This document shows, piece by piece, positions 6,667 to 16,644 of a DNA stretch of 64,000 nucleotides (the first letter of the stretch is position 1; every line of letters starts with the position of its first letter). Made by a program: the position numbers and the translations under genes. Origin of the DNA: Paraburkholderia megapolitana (GTDB lineage: Bacteria; Pseudomonadota; Gammaproteobacteria; Burkholderiales; Burkholderiaceae). The notes under the pieces are model-generated. The model searched no databases, was not told where the DNA came from, and saw nothing but the letters and a program-made list of their open reading frames with translations. The stretch is from contig NZ_CP041745.1 of assembly GCF_007556815.1 (NCBI RefSeq), positions 1,961,001 through 2,025,000 on the forward strand, given 5' to 3'.

Positions 6667-9186
6667 ATGACCTATCAAGTTCTCGCACGCAAATGGCGGC
6701 CGAAGGATTTCGCTTCGCTCGTCGGACAGGAGCACGTGGTGCGCGCGCTCACGCACGCGCTCGACGGCGGCCGGCTACATCACGCCTATCTGTTTACCGG
6801 TACCCGCGGCGTCGGCAAGACGACGCTCTCGCGGATCTTCGCAAAGGCGCTGAACTGCGAGACCGGTGTTACGTCCACGCCGTGCGGCGTGTGTCGTGCG
6901 TGTCGCGAGATCGATGAAGGCCGCTTCGTCGACTACGTGGAAATGGATGCGGCGAGCAATCGCGGCGTCGACGAGATGGCTGCGCTACTCGAACGCGCGG
7001 TTTATGCGCCGGTCGATGCGCGCTTCAAGGTCTACATGATCGACGAAGTGCACATGCTGACGAACCATGCGTTCAACGCGATGTTGAAGACGCTGGAAGA
7101 ACCGCCCGCACACGTCAAGTTCATTCTCGCTACGACCGATCCGCAGAAAATTCCGGTCACCGTGCTGTCGCGCTGTCTACAGTTCAATCTGAAGCAGATG
7201 CCGGCCGGCCACATCGTGTCGCACCTGGAACGGATTCTCGGCGAAGAGCAGATCAGCTTCGAGGCCCAGGCGCTGCGTTTGCTCGCACGTGCGGCGGACG
7301 GCTCGATGCGCGATGCGCTGTCGCTGACCGATCAGGCGATCGCTTACTCAGCCAACCAGATTACCGAGGACGCCATCCGCGGCATGCTTGGCGCGCTCGA
7401 CCAGAGTTATCTGGTGCGTCTGCTCGATGCGCTGGCCACCGGCGACGGTGCTGCAGTGCTCGCGGTCGCCGACGAAATGTCGCTGCGCAGCCTGTCGTTT
7501 TCGACGGCGCTGCAGGATCTGGCTAGCCTGTTGCATCGGGTCGCGTGGGCACAGTTCGCGCCGGCGTCGGTGCTGGACGAATGGCCGGAAGCCACCGATC
7601 TGCGTCGTTTTGCCGACGCGTTGAGCGCGGAGCAGGTGCAGCTGTTCTATCAGATCGCGACGATCGGACGCAGTGAACTGGGCCTCGCGCCCGATGAATA
7701 CGCGGGCTTCACGATGACGCTGCTGCGCATGCTGGCGTTCGAGCCGGCGCCGGGCGGCGGTGGTGGCGGTGAGGCTGTGCCGGCGGCGCGTGCGCCGTCG
7801 GTTGAAGCAGGTGGCAGTCGGCGCGCAACTGCACCGGTGGCCGCCGCTGCGCCGCAGGGTATCGCGCGTCCGGTCGAGCGCGCTGTGCCGGATGACGCGA
7901 CGCGGTCTGTCAGCGCAGCAGCAGCTTCGGCTGCAACTGCAACTTCGCCGGTGGCTAATACTCAGGCTGACAAGATCGAGCGGGTCTCCGCGCCGACGTT
8001 GCCGGCTGTGTCGCGCGAAACCGCGGCGCCAATCGAGGCACCGGCCGCGACAGCTGCAATTGTGCCGACCGACAGTGGAGCGACGCAAACGCCCGCGGCA
8101 GACGCGGCGCAAGCAATTGAAACCGCACCGGTCAGCGTCGAGTTAGATTCGCAGCCCGCTCAAGACGAGACATTTGATTCCACTGCGCAGCACGTAGCCG
8201 CCGAGCCCGCATCGCGACCGGAACCGGCCGAGGTGCCAGCCGCCGCTTCGCCTGTAGTACCCCAAACAACGCCTGATCTTCCGCTCGCCGCTGCAGAAAA
8301 CGTACCGGAGGTTGCAGCCGCCGGCGCCGCGCGCCGCGTGGGCGGTGCAAGCGCGGCACTCGACGTATTGCGCAACGCGGGCCTCAAGGTTTCGTCGGGA
8401 CGCGATCGCGCGAATGCCGCGGCCCAGCCGGCGCCGCCTGCCGTAGCGAAGGCTGCTGCGCCGCGCGTGAATGTGCCGGTGCCGACTCCGCGACCTGCAC
8501 GCAGTGCGGCACCAGATGGGCCGACCGCACGGTCGCCGGCCACTGGCGGACCGAGCGCCGCCGCACCGCGCTCGGCATCGACACCGCCGTGGGACGACAT
8601 GCCGCCGGACGACTACGTCCCGGTGTCGCTGGACGATGCGTACTTCGCGCCACCCGACGACGGTTTCGTGCCCGCGTTCGACAACGGCCCCGACGATGTC
8701 CGCATGATTCCGGCCACACCCGCGCCCGCTGTTGATACGCGACCGCTGCCACCCGCAATCGCGCTCGATCCGCTCGGCTTCAACGGCGACTGGCCCGCGC
8801 TTGCCGCCGGCCTGCCGCTGAAAGGCATCTCGTATCAACTGGCATTCAACAGCGAACTGATGGCGCTGGATGGCACGACGCTGCGCCTGAATGTGCCGGT
8901 GCCGCAGTACGCAGAGGCATCGCAGGTCGCGAAGCTGAAAGTGGCGCTGGCCGAACGGCTCGGCCACGCTGTCGATGTGCAGGTCGAAGTCGGACCGGCA
9001 CGGCGCACGGCCGCCGCGTTCGATGCAGCAGCCCGCGCGCAGCGTCAGCAGGAAGCCGAGCGTGAAATCGGCACCGATCCGTTCGTGCAATCGCTGATCC
9101 GCGAGTTCGGTGCGAGCATCGTGCCCGGCTCGATCCGGCCGATTGCACAGGGCACGGCCGCGGGCACGCCGCCGTCCGCACATTAA
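6667..9186 (+). CDS. dnaX: DNA polymerase III subunits gamma/tau
   Basis: An 839-residue clamp-loader ATPase of the replisome. It has Walker A GTRGVGKT (45-52), the zinc knuckle with Cys 64, 73, 76 and 79, Walker B DEVH (126-129) and the sensor region with TVLSRC. An alanine/proline-rich linker (about 365-700) then leads to a conserved C-terminal domain (about 700-839) of the tau type that contacts the polymerase alpha subunit. I saw no A-AAA-AAG slippery site for making the short gamma form, so only tau may be produced. It is the first gene of dnaX-ybaB-recR. Confidence 0.97.
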   Translation: MTYQVLARKWRPKDFASLVGQEHVVRALTHALDGGRLHHAYLFTGTRGVGKTTLSRIFAKALNCETGVTSTPCGVCRACREIDEGRFVDYVEMDAASNRGVDEMAALLERAVYAPVDARFKVYMIDEVHMLTNHAFNAMLKTLEEPPAHVKFILATTDPQKIPVTVLSRCLQFNLKQMPAGHIVSHLERILGEEQISFEAQALRLLARAADGSMRDALSLTDQAIAYSANQITEDAIRGMLGALDQSYLVRLLDALATGDGAAVLAVADEMSLRSLSFSTALQDLASLLHRVAWAQFAPASVLDEWPEATDLRRFADALSAEQVQLFYQIATIGRSELGLAPDEYAGFTMTLLRMLAFEPAPGGGGGGEAVPAARAPSVEAGGSRRATAPVAAAAPQGIARPVERAVPDDATRSVSAAAASAATATSPVANTQADKIERVSAPTLPAVSRETAAPIEAPAATAAIVPTDSGATQTPAADAAQAIETAPVSVELDSQPAQDETFDSTAQHVAAEPASRPEPAEVPAAASPVVPQTTPDLPLAAAENVPEVAAAGAARRVGGASAALDVLRNAGLKVSSGRDRANAAAQPAPPAVAKAAAPRVNVPVPTPRPARSAAPDGPTARSPATGGPSAAAPRSASTPPWDDMPPDDYVPVSLDDAYFAPPDDGFVPAFDNGPDDVRMIPATPAPAVDTRPLPPAIALDPLGFNGDWPALAAGLPLKGISYQLAFNSELMALDGTTLRLNVPVPQYAEASQVAKLKVALAERLGHAVDVQVEVGPARRTAAAFDAAARAQRQQEAEREIGTDPFVQSLIREFGASIVPGSIRPIAQGTAAGTPPSAH

Positions 9187-9324
9187 CCGCAGGTACGCCG
9201 CTTATAGAGCGTTTGCGTATCTCTTATCCGCCGGCAACTTGTCCCTCCGCGCAGCGTGGAGCGCGGGCAGCGAGACCCGGCAAACCCGAATCACGATTTC
9301 ATACGATCCAGAAGGAGCACACCC

Positions 9325-9651
9325 ATGATGAAAGGCCAACTCGCCGGGCTGATGAAGCAGGCCCAGCAGATGCAGGAAAACATGAAGAAGATGCAGGAGC
9401 AACTCGCGCTGATCGAGGTCGAGGGCCAGTCGGGCGCCGGTCTCGTGAAGGTGACGATGACCTGCAAGAACGACGTGCGCCGCGTATCGATCGATCCGAG
9501 CCTGCTCGCCGACGACAAGGACATGCTCGAAGACCTCGTCGCCGCGGCGTTCAACGACGCCGTACGCAAGGCCGAAGCCACCGCGCAGGAAAAGATGGGC
9601 GGCATGACTTCGGGTCTGCCGTTGCCGCCGGGCTTCAAGCTGCCTTTCTGA
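9325..9651 (+). CDS. ybaB: Nucleoid-associated protein, YbaB/EbfC family
   Basis: A 108-residue small DNA-binding protein that starts [20 protein letters not shown], the typical helical N-terminus of YbaB/EbfC. The dimer forms tweezers that bind DNA. A strong AAGGAG ribosome binding site sits 8 bases before the ATG at 9325, so the longer frame from 9256 is not used. The C-terminus ends [12 protein letters not shown] as in relatives. It lies between dnaX and recR, the conserved context. Confidence 0.95.
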   Translation: MMKGQLAGLMKQAQQMQENMKKMQEQLALIEVEGQSGAGLVKVTMTCKNDVRRVSIDPSLLADDKDMLEDLVAAAFNDAVRKAEATAQEKMGGMTSGLPLPPGFKLPF

Positions 9652-9743
9652 TGCTGCACTGAACGGCACGCCGCCTTCGATCCGAAGCGGCGCCGTGCCG
9701 CCCAGTCCCTGCGCTTTCTTCCCTCCGACGCCGCCGATATCGC

Positions 9744-10340
9744 ATGAAACAACCTTCCGCCCTGTCGGCGCTCGTCGAGGCGCTGCGCGTATTGCCAGGC
9801 GTCGGGCCGAAATCCGCGCAACGCATGGCATATCACCTGATGCAGCACGACCGCGAAGGTGCGGAGAAACTCGGTCGCTCGCTATTGTTCGCGACCGAGC
9901 ATCTGCAGCATTGCGAGAAGTGCAACACGTTTACCGAAGCGCAGATCTGCGAGGTCTGCAGCGACACGGAGCGAGACACAACGCTGCTGTGCGTGGTCGA
10001 AACGCCGGCCGACCAGATCATGCTCGAACAGACCATGACCTACCGTGGTCTGTATTTCGTGCTGATGGGGCGGCTGAGTCCGCTCGACGGTATCGGTCCG
10101 AAGGAGATTCATTTCGATCGACTCGTCAGACGCGCCACCGACGGCATCGTGAAAGAGGTCGTGCTTGCCACCAACTTCACGAACGAAGGCGAGGCTACCG
10201 CGCACTATCTCGGACAGACGCTCAAGGCGCGCGGCCTGAGCGTCACGCGTCTCGCGCGCGGCGTGCCGGTGGGCGGTGAACTTGAATACGTCGACGCCGG
10301 CACGATTGCGCGCGCAATGCTCGACCGACGCTCGCTATAA
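9744..10340 (+). CDS. recR: Recombination protein RecR
   Basis: A 198-residue protein that works with RecF and RecO to load RecA at gapped DNA. The N-terminal helix-hairpin-helix [13 protein letters not shown] (residues 17-29) is followed by a four-cysteine zinc finger (C57, C60, C69, C72) and a Toprim domain with VVETPAD (about 82-175). The length is standard. It ends the dnaX-ybaB-recR cluster. Confidence 0.97.
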   Translation: MKQPSALSALVEALRVLPGVGPKSAQRMAYHLMQHDREGAEKLGRSLLFATEHLQHCEKCNTFTEAQICEVCSDTERDTTLLCVVETPADQIMLEQTMTYRGLYFVLMGRLSPLDGIGPKEIHFDRLVRRATDGIVKEVVLATNFTNEGEATAHYLGQTLKARGLSVTRLARGVPVGGELEYVDAGTIARAMLDRRSL

Positions 10341-10405
10341 CGGTCGGACCCGGCCGGTACGTCGAGCACCGCAAACCCGCACAACAGACACAGGAACCCA
10401 GACAG

Positions 10406-11620
10406 ATGAGCGCGACGAACGCCACGGGTGGCCCGCTTGCGGGCGTGAAGGTACTCGAACTCGGCACCTTGATTGCGGGTCCGTTCGCGGCGCGTTTTCT
10501 CGGCGAATTCGGGGCGGACGTGATCAAGATCGAAGACCCGAAGGGCGGCGATCCGCTGCGCAAATGGCGCAAGCTTTATCCGGAAGCGGGCGGCACGTCG
10601 CTGTGGTGGGCGGTGCAGGCGCGTAACAAGAAATCGGTGACGGTGAATCTGAAGGCCGATGAGGGCAAGGAGATCGTGCGTCGGCTCGCGCAGGAAGCGG
10701 ACATCGTGATCGAGAATTTCCGGCCCGGGCTGCTCGAGAAACTCGGTCTTGGCTACGACGTGCTGTCGGCTGACAACCCCGGACTCGTGATGGTGCGGCT
10801 CTCCGGCTATGGCCAGAGTGGGCCGTATCGCGACCGGCCTGGTTTCGGCGCGATCGCTGAGTCGATGGGCGGCTTGCGGCATATCACCGGCTATCCGGAT
10901 CTGCCGCCGCCGCGCATCGGTATTTCGATCGGCGATTCGATCGCTGCGCTGCATGGCGTGATTGGCGCGCTGATGGCGCTGCATCATCGGCAGGTCAATG
11001 GTGGCAAGGGGCAGGTCGTCGACGTCGCGCTGTACGAGGCCGTGTTCAACATGATGGAAAGCGTGGTGCCGGAATACGGCGTGTACGGCATGGTGCGGGA
11101 ACGCACTGGTGCGTCGTTGCCGGGCATCGTGCCGTCGAATACGTACCCGTGTCGCGACGGCAGCATCGTGATCGGCGGCAACAGCGATCCGATTTTCCGG
11201 CGCCTGATGCTCGCGATCGAACGCGACGATCTCGCGAACGATCCGTCGCTTACGCACAACGATGGACGTGTGCCGCGCACGGCGGAAATCGACGGTGCGA
11301 TCGCCGCGTGGCTCGCGTCCCGCACGATCGACGAAGCGCTCGCCGTGCTGAACGCCGCCGACGTGCCGGTCGGACGGATCTACAGCGTGGCCGACATGTT
11401 CACCGACCCGCAATACATGGCGCGGCACATGATCCAGCATTTCAAGTGGCAGGACGGCCGCGACATTGCGTTGCCCGGCGTTACGCCGAAGCTCTCGGAC
11501 ACACCTGGCGAGACGCGCTGGCTCGGACCGGAACTCGGTGAGCATACCGACGAGGTCCTGCAATCGCTCGGTTATGACGCGGAGCGCATTGCGCGGTTGC
11601 ACGCGCAACAGATCGTTTGA
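10406..11620 (+). CDS. CaiB/BaiF family (class III) CoA-transferase
   Basis: A 404-residue protein with the family's N-terminus (LAGVKVLELGTLIAGPFAAR, then FLGEFGADVIKIEDP) and the mid-region LSGYGQSGPYRDRPGFGAIA. Family members move CoA between organic acids, for example oxalate/formate, carnitine or itaconate/citramalate. The sequence alone does not give the substrate. A 65-base gap separates it from recR, so it may be a separate unit. It converges on the quinone oxidoreductase gene at 11743-12717. Confidence 0.88.
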   Translation: MSATNATGGPLAGVKVLELGTLIAGPFAARFLGEFGADVIKIEDPKGGDPLRKWRKLYPEAGGTSLWWAVQARNKKSVTVNLKADEGKEIVRRLAQEADIVIENFRPGLLEKLGLGYDVLSADNPGLVMVRLSGYGQSGPYRDRPGFGAIAESMGGLRHITGYPDLPPPRIGISIGDSIAALHGVIGALMALHHRQVNGGKGQVVDVALYEAVFNMMESVVPEYGVYGMVRERTGASLPGIVPSNTYPCRDGSIVIGGNSDPIFRRLMLAIERDDLANDPSLTHNDGRVPRTAEIDGAIAAWLASRTIDEALAVLNAADVPVGRIYSVADMFTDPQYMARHMIQHFKWQDGRDIALPGVTPKLSDTPGETRWLGPELGEHTDEVLQSLGYDAERIARLHAQQIV

Positions 11621-11742
11621 GTGGTGTCGGCGCGGGTTGCGTCCGGCGTTTGGCCGCTACACAACGCGCAGCTGACCGGACACGAATCCGCGACGACAGG
11701 AATCACAATCCTGGACTCTACGTATCGCGCTGTAACAACCCC

Positions 11743-12717
11743 CTACGGCACGATGACGATCTTGCCCGTCACACGCCGCTCAGCCATATCGCGCAACGCG
11801 CGCCCGGTATCCTCCAGCGCATAGCGCGCCGAAATGAAGGGCCGCAGCTTGCCTTGCTGCATCCACCCCAGCAGTTCCTTGAACGCGGCCGCGTTGCGTT
11901 GCGGTTCGCGTTTCGCAAAATCGCCCCAGAAAACGCCGACGAGGCTCGCGCCCTTCAACAACGTGAGATTGAGCGGCAGCTTCGGAATCTCGCCGTTCGC
12001 GAAGCCGACAACCAGATAGCGCCCACGCCAACCGATACTGCGAAACGCCGGTTCCGCATAGACCCCGCCGACCGGATCGTAGATCACGTCCGGCCCCTTG
12101 CCGTCGGTTAGCGCCTTGATGCGCTCGCGCAGGTCTTCGCGGCTGTAGTTGATGGTTGCATCCGCACCGTGTTCGACACAGGCCGCGAGCTTTTCGTCAG
12201 TCGACGCGGCAGCGATGACACGTGCGCCAAGCGCCTTGCCGATCTCGACAGCGGCGAGTCCAACGCCGCCCGCCGCACCGAGCACGAGCATGGTTTCGCC
12301 GGCCTGTAGCGCGGCACGATCGACCACTGCGTGATGCGAGGTTCCATAGACGAGCGTGAAGGCCGCGGCCTGCGCGAAATCGATTCCATCGGCGAGCGGA
12401 ATACACGCGCCGGCAGGCGCGACTGCCTGTTCGGCGAAGCCGCCCGAGCCAGTGAACGCGACGACGCGCGCGCCAGGGCGAACATGCGTCACGCCATCGC
12501 CGACTGCACGTACGATACCCGCGACTTCGGAGCCCGGCGTGAACGGCAGCGCCGGCTTGAACTGGTATTTGTTTTCGATGATCAGGACATCGGGAAAATT
12601 GACACTCGCGGCCTTCACGTCGATGACGACTTCGCCGGTTTTCGGTTGCAGCTCCGGCAGATCTTCGACGACCAGGCTCTCCGGCGGCCCATATTCGTTG
12701 CAGCGAATCGCGCGCAT
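11743..12717 (-). CDS. NADPH:quinone oxidoreductase-like protein (zinc-free MDR)
   Basis: A 324-residue medium-chain dehydrogenase/reductase. The N-terminal GroES-like fold contains KPGSEV-like PFTPGSEVAGIV, and the Rossmann fold carries GAAGGVGLAAVEIGKALGA (about 145-163). No structural zinc cysteine cluster is present, which fits the quinone oxidoreductase branch. It probably reduces quinones or enones with NADPH in the cytosol. It converges with the CoA-transferase gene. No partner genes are next to it. Confidence 0.85.
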   Translation of the reverse strand: MRAIRCNEYGPPESLVVEDLPELQPKTGEVVIDVKAASVNFPDVLIIENKYQFKPALPFTPGSEVAGIVRAVGDGVTHVRPGARVVAFTGSGGFAEQAVAPAGACIPLADGIDFAQAAAFTLVYGTSHHAVVDRAALQAGETMLVLGAAGGVGLAAVEIGKALGARVIAAASTDEKLAACVEHGADATINYSREDLRERIKALTDGKGPDVIYDPVGGVYAEPAFRSIGWRGRYLVVGFANGEIPKLPLNLTLLKGASLVGVFWGDFAKREPQRNAAAFKELLGWMQQGKLRPFISARYALEDTGRALRDMAERRVTGKIVIVP

Positions 12718-12912
12718 GCTGTCTCCTCAGCGGGTTCTGTTGCCAGCGGCTGGCAGGGTGGATGGCACGGGCATTGGAACGACGCGACGTCGCATGAAAT
12801 ACCCAGCAAGGATCGAGTGTAAAGCAAGCCGAACGACCGTGCGTTTTTATCATGCGAAGGGCCGGGCGCGCATCGTGCAGGACCTGTCGTTCGCGTGCCT
12901 TCCTTCCTCGGT

Positions 12913-12918
12913 TACAAT
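12913..12918 (+). promoter_or_regulatory. -10 box of surE, abutting the start codon
   Basis: TACAAT at 12913-12918 lies six bases before the surE ATG (12925). There is no Shine-Dalgarno sequence in between, so the predicted mRNA begins at or next to the ATG. I see no good -35 hexamer. Confidence 0.5.
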
Positions 12919-12924
12919 CGTCGG

Positions 12925-13683
12925 ATGCGAATCCTACTCAGCAATGACGACGGTTATCTGGCGCCCGGCCTTGCTGCGCTCTATGAAGCGCTGAAGCCGC
13001 TCGCTGACGTCACCGTGATGGCACCCGAGCAGAACTGCAGCGGCGCGTCGAACTCGCTGACGCTGTCGCGGCCGCTATCGGTGCTGCGCGCGCCGAACGG
13101 CTTCTATTACGTGAACGGTACGCCCACCGACTCCGTGCACGTCGCGTTGACCGGCATGCTCGATCACACGCCCGATCTCGTCGTATCCGGTATCAACAAT
13201 GGCCAGAACATGGGCGAGGATACGTTGTACTCGGGTACGGTCGCTGCGGCGACCGAAGGCATCATGTTCGGCGTGCCTGCCATCGCGTTTTCGCTCGTCG
13301 ACAAAGACTGGGTGCATCTCGAAGACGCGACCCGCGTCGCCGCGGAAATCGTCGCGCATTATCTGCAGGCGCCGTTGCCCGGTCATCCGCTGCTGAACGT
13401 CAATATCCCCAATCTGCCGTATGCACAATTGCGCGACTGGCAGGTGACACGGCTTGGCAAACGCCATCCGTCGCAACCGGTCATCCGCCAGACCAACCCG
13501 CGCGGCGAACCGATCTACTGGATCGGTCCTTCCGGCAGCGCACGCGATGCCAGCGAAGGCACCGATTTCCACGCAGTCGCCAACGGCCACGTGTCGATTA
13601 CGCCGTTGCAACTCGATCTGACCCACACTCATATGCTGCCCGCGGCGCGCGAATGGGCGCGCGCCGGGAGCGGTGCTTCATGA
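12925..13683 (+). CDS. surE: 5'/3'-nucleotidase SurE
   Basis: A 252-residue metal-dependent nucleoside monophosphatase involved in stationary-phase survival. The N-terminus [15 protein letters not shown] carries the metal-binding Asp pair (D8, D9). Further conserved parts are [14 protein letters not shown] and [21 protein letters not shown], where the Asn residues bind metal. The start at 12925 gives the canonical N-terminus; the frame can be read 10 codons further but without family support. It opens surE-pcm-nlpD-rpoS and overlaps pcm by four bases. Confidence 0.97.
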   Translation: MRILLSNDDGYLAPGLAALYEALKPLADVTVMAPEQNCSGASNSLTLSRPLSVLRAPNGFYYVNGTPTDSVHVALTGMLDHTPDLVVSGINNGQNMGEDTLYSGTVAAATEGIMFGVPAIAFSLVDKDWVHLEDATRVAAEIVAHYLQAPLPGHPLLNVNIPNLPYAQLRDWQVTRLGKRHPSQPVIRQTNPRGEPIYWIGPSGSARDASEGTDFHAVANGHVSITPLQLDLTHTHMLPAAREWARAGSGAS

Positions 13684-14597
13684 GCGGCGAACGCGCGAAG
13701 CGCTTTCCGCTGGGGCTCGAGGATCTGGTGCGCGAGCCGCGCAAGCCCGAAGGGCGATCCGGCGAACTGCGCGCGTCCGGTGTGTCGGGCGCATCGGTCA
13801 CCTCAGGTCACAGCGCGACGGACTCGCGCCCGGGCACGGCACGTGTGCCGTCCGGCGCACGCACGGAAGTTGCGAGCCATCGCGCCGCGCGTCATCCGGT
13901 GAAGACACCGGAGCGCAGCACCGCGCCGAATGTCGCCTTGAATGGCGCGCAGGCGCTGACTTCGGAACGGGTGCGCGAGCGCATGGTCGAACGCCTGCGC
14001 ACGAACGGCGTGACCGATCCGCGCGTGCTGCATGCGATGTCGGTGGTGCCGCGCCACATGTTCGTCGATCCGGGGCTCGCCACGCAGGCTTACGAAGACG
14101 CCGCGCTGCCGATCGGTCATCACCAGACGATCTCGAAACCTTCGGTGGTCGCACGCATGATCGAACTCGCGGCAGCCGGCCGGACGCTTGCGAGCGTGCT
14201 CGAAATCGGTACCGGTTGCGGCTATCAGGCGGCGGTGCTGAGTCAGGTGGCGCGCGACGTGTATTCGATTGAACGCATCAAACCGCTTTACGAACGCGCC
14301 AAGATCAATCTGCGTCCGTTGCGCATCCCGAACATCCGGCTGCATTACGGCGACGGGCGGCTCGGGTTGCCGTCGGCCGCACCGTTCGATGCGATCGTGA
14401 TTGCCGCTGCAGGGCTTGATGTGCCGCAGGCGCTGCTCGAACAACTGACGATCGGCGGCCGGCTCGTCGCACCGGTCGGCACGCAGGGCGGGCCGGCGCA
14501 GGTGCTGACGCTCGTCGAGCGCACCGGGCCCGCGCAATGGCGCGAGTCGCGGCTTGATCGCGTTTTCTTTGTACCCTTAAAATCCGGAGTGATTTGA
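13680..14597 (+). CDS. pcm: Protein-L-isoaspartate O-methyltransferase
   Basis: A 305-residue SAM-dependent enzyme that repairs isoaspartyl residues in aged proteins. The catalytic domain covers roughly residues 95-305, with [20 protein letters not shown] and the SAM loop [15 protein letters not shown]. The first 90 or so residues are a low-complexity, Arg/Ala/Ser-rich extension absent from the E. coli enzyme but common in Burkholderia. The ATG overlaps the surE stop (ATGA), indicating translational coupling. Confidence 0.93.
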   Translation: MSGERAKRFPLGLEDLVREPRKPEGRSGELRASGVSGASVTSGHSATDSRPGTARVPSGARTEVASHRAARHPVKTPERSTAPNVALNGAQALTSERVRERMVERLRTNGVTDPRVLHAMSVVPRHMFVDPGLATQAYEDAALPIGHHQTISKPSVVARMIELAAAGRTLASVLEIGTGCGYQAAVLSQVARDVYSIERIKPLYERAKINLRPLRIPNIRLHYGDGRLGLPSAAPFDAIVIAAAGLDVPQALLEQLTIGGRLVAPVGTQGGPAQVLTLVERTGPAQWRESRLDRVFFVPLKSGVI

Positions 14598-14602
14598 TAC
14601 CG

Positions 14603-15532
14603 ATGAGTATGTTGCGCGCGATGCAAACAACCAGCTTGAATGTCCGCCTGACCTTAGCCCAGCGTACTGTGTGCGTGGTCGCGCTCTCCCTGTTGACGGC
14701 CTGTGCGACACGGCTCGATCAGGCGCCCGTCGTCGATCGTTCCGGCGCGCTCGCTACGCAGGCTGCGCAGCCTGCCGTGCCGCTCGGGCCGCCGCCGCCC
14801 GGTTATTACCGGGTGAAGCCAGGTGACACGCTCTACCGGATTGCGCTCGAGAACGGTCAGAACTATCGCGATATTGCGACGTGGAACAATCTCGCCAACC
14901 CGAACCAGATCGAAGTCGACCAGTTGCTGCGTGTTGCGCCGCCGGGAGCGAACGTCGCCGGGGTGACGCCGGGTGTCGCGACGGCACCGGTGACGGGCGG
15001 CAGTGTGCAGAGCGCGCCGCTCGGTAGCACCGGCGCAGCGACGACCGGTGCTGCAGCGGGCGTGATGCCGGCGCCGCCGCTCTACAGTTCCGATTCGGGC
15101 GCTACCGCGACTGTGCCGCCAGCCGGCACAGGTGCAGGTGCTAGCGACGCGGCAGCATCGGGCGGTCCGATCGTCTTTGCATGGCCGGCACGCGGTCCGA
15201 TCCTCGGTACGTTCGACGACGCTAAAAACAAGGGCGTGAATATCGGCGGCGCAGCGGGCGATGCGGTTACAGCCGCGGCCGACGGTCGCGTGGTTTATGC
15301 CGGAAACGGGCTGCGCGGATACGGCAATCTAATTATCATCAAACATGACGCAACTTATCTCACCGCGTATGCACACAACCGTGCTTTGATGGTAAAAGAG
15401 GGAGACGCGGTGACCAAGGGGCAGAAGATCGCCGAAATGGGTAACAGTGATTCGGACCGCGTGATGTTGCACTTCGAAGTTCGCCGGCAGGGCAAACCTG
15501 TCGACCCGCTGAAGTATTTGCCGCCTCAATAA
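14603..15532 (+). CDS. nlpD: NlpD-like lipoprotein, LysM plus degenerate M23 peptidase domain
   Basis: A 309-residue outer-membrane lipoprotein with a signal peptide ending in the lipobox LLTAC (C34). A LysM peptidoglycan-binding domain follows (YYRVKPGDTLYRIA, about 69-113), then an alanine/threonine-rich linker and a LytM/M23 domain (about 190-305). The first zinc-ligand motif of active M23 enzymes (HxxxD) reads NKGVNIGG here, so the domain should be catalytically dead. That is also true of E. coli NlpD, which activates the amidase AmiC at division. It lies directly upstream of rpoS, as in enterobacteria, where nlpD holds an rpoS promoter. Confidence 0.93.
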   Translation: MSMLRAMQTTSLNVRLTLAQRTVCVVALSLLTACATRLDQAPVVDRSGALATQAAQPAVPLGPPPPGYYRVKPGDTLYRIALENGQNYRDIATWNNLANPNQIEVDQLLRVAPPGANVAGVTPGVATAPVTGGSVQSAPLGSTGAATTGAAAGVMPAPPLYSSDSGATATVPPAGTGAGASDAAASGGPIVFAWPARGPILGTFDDAKNKGVNIGGAAGDAVTAAADGRVVYAGNGLRGYGNLIIIKHDATYLTAYAHNRALMVKEGDAVTKGQKIAEMGNSDSDRVMLHFEVRRQGKPVDPLKYLPPQ

Positions 15533-15543
15533 GCGACACGACC

Positions 15544-16638
15544 ATGCCGAAACCGAAGCGCCGTACGCAGCAAGCCGGGACTGAGAAGGTCAGCCGCGTC
15601 ACGCGGGTGCCGGCGGATAGCGGCGCCGTTTCGGAACCGGATGACGACAGCGTCGAGGATCTCGATAACGCACGGGAACCCGACGAGGCCGCGGGCGGCA
15701 TCGACGACGCAGAAGAAACACGTGAAGGCGCGAGCAGCCCCGCGGCGGACGCCGACGATTTCCGCGCAATACTGCAGGCCGAACTCACGGCCGACACGAT
15801 CCAGCACTACCTGAACCGCATCAGCGTCAAGCCGCTCCTCACCGTCGAGGAAGAGCAGCGCTATTCGCGGCTCGCCAAAGCCGGCGAGTTCGAAGCGCGG
15901 CAGGTCATGATCGAGCGCAATCTGCGGCTCGTGGTTAGCATCGCCAAGGGGTATCTGAATCGCGGCGTGCCGCTGCTCGATCTGATCGAAGAGGGCAACC
16001 TCGGTTTGATGCACGCGATCGAGAAATTCGATCCGACGCGCGGCTTCCGTTTTTCGACCTACGCGACGTGGTGGATCCGTCAAAGCATCGAGCGCGCGAT
16101 CATGAATCAGGCACGCACGGTGCGCCTGCCGGTACACGTGATCCGCGAACTGAACCAGGTGCTGCGCGCGAAGCGCCATCTCGAGAAGAACTCGATGAAT
16201 TCGGGCGAAGCGGCCGAACGGCGCGACGCCAGCATCGACGACATCGCCTATCTGACCGGCAAGACCACCGAAGAAGTCACCGACATCCTCGCGCTGAACG
16301 AGCACACCGCATCGCTCGATGCGCCGCTCGATCTCGATCCGGCGAGCAGCCTGCTCGACCTGCTGTCCGACGATCAAAGTCAGTCGCCCGATGCCGAGGT
16401 GCAGCATCGCGAGCTGGAGACGCTCACGCGCGCATGGCTTGCGCGGCTCTCCGACAAGCATCGCCACGTGATCGAACGCCGTTTCGGTTTGAATCACATC
16501 GAGCCGGCCACGCTCGAAGAACTGGCCGACGAAATGGGCCTGACGCGGGAACGCGTGAGGCAGATCCAGCAGGAAGCACTGGTCCGGCTCAAGCGCTTCT
16601 TCGCATCCAACGGCGTGCGCAAGGACGCCGTTCTGTAA
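15544..16638 (+). CDS. rpoS: RNA polymerase sigma factor RpoS
   Basis: A 364-residue stationary-phase and general-stress sigma factor. An acidic, low-complexity N-terminus (about 1-70) precedes region 1.2 (TADTIQHYLNRISVKPLLT), region 2 with GNLGLMHAIEKFDPTRGFRF and STYATWWIRQSIERAI, region 3, and region 4 with the helix-turn-helix LEELADEMGLTRERVRQIQQ. It follows nlpD after 11 bases. No clear ribosome binding site precedes the ATG, which fits translational control of rpoS, although nothing specific can be shown. Confidence 0.97.
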   Translation: MPKPKRRTQQAGTEKVSRVTRVPADSGAVSEPDDDSVEDLDNAREPDEAAGGIDDAEETREGASSPAADADDFRAILQAELTADTIQHYLNRISVKPLLTVEEEQRYSRLAKAGEFEARQVMIERNLRLVVSIAKGYLNRGVPLLDLIEEGNLGLMHAIEKFDPTRGFRFSTYATWWIRQSIERAIMNQARTVRLPVHVIRELNQVLRAKRHLEKNSMNSGEAAERRDASIDDIAYLTGKTTEEVTDILALNEHTASLDAPLDLDPASSLLDLLSDDQSQSPDAEVQHRELETLTRAWLARLSDKHRHVIERRFGLNHIEPATLEELADEMGLTRERVRQIQQEALVRLKRFFASNGVRKDAVL

Positions 16639-16644
16639 ATACCG

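Noticed and set aside
6667..9186. Programmed frameshift site in dnaX for the gamma form
   Set aside because: No A-AAA-AAG slippery heptamer or long A-run was found in the linker region.
14603..15532. NlpD as an active peptidoglycan hydrolase
   Set aside because: The first zinc motif lacks its His and Asp (NKGVNIGG), as in E. coli NlpD, so an activator role is expected instead.
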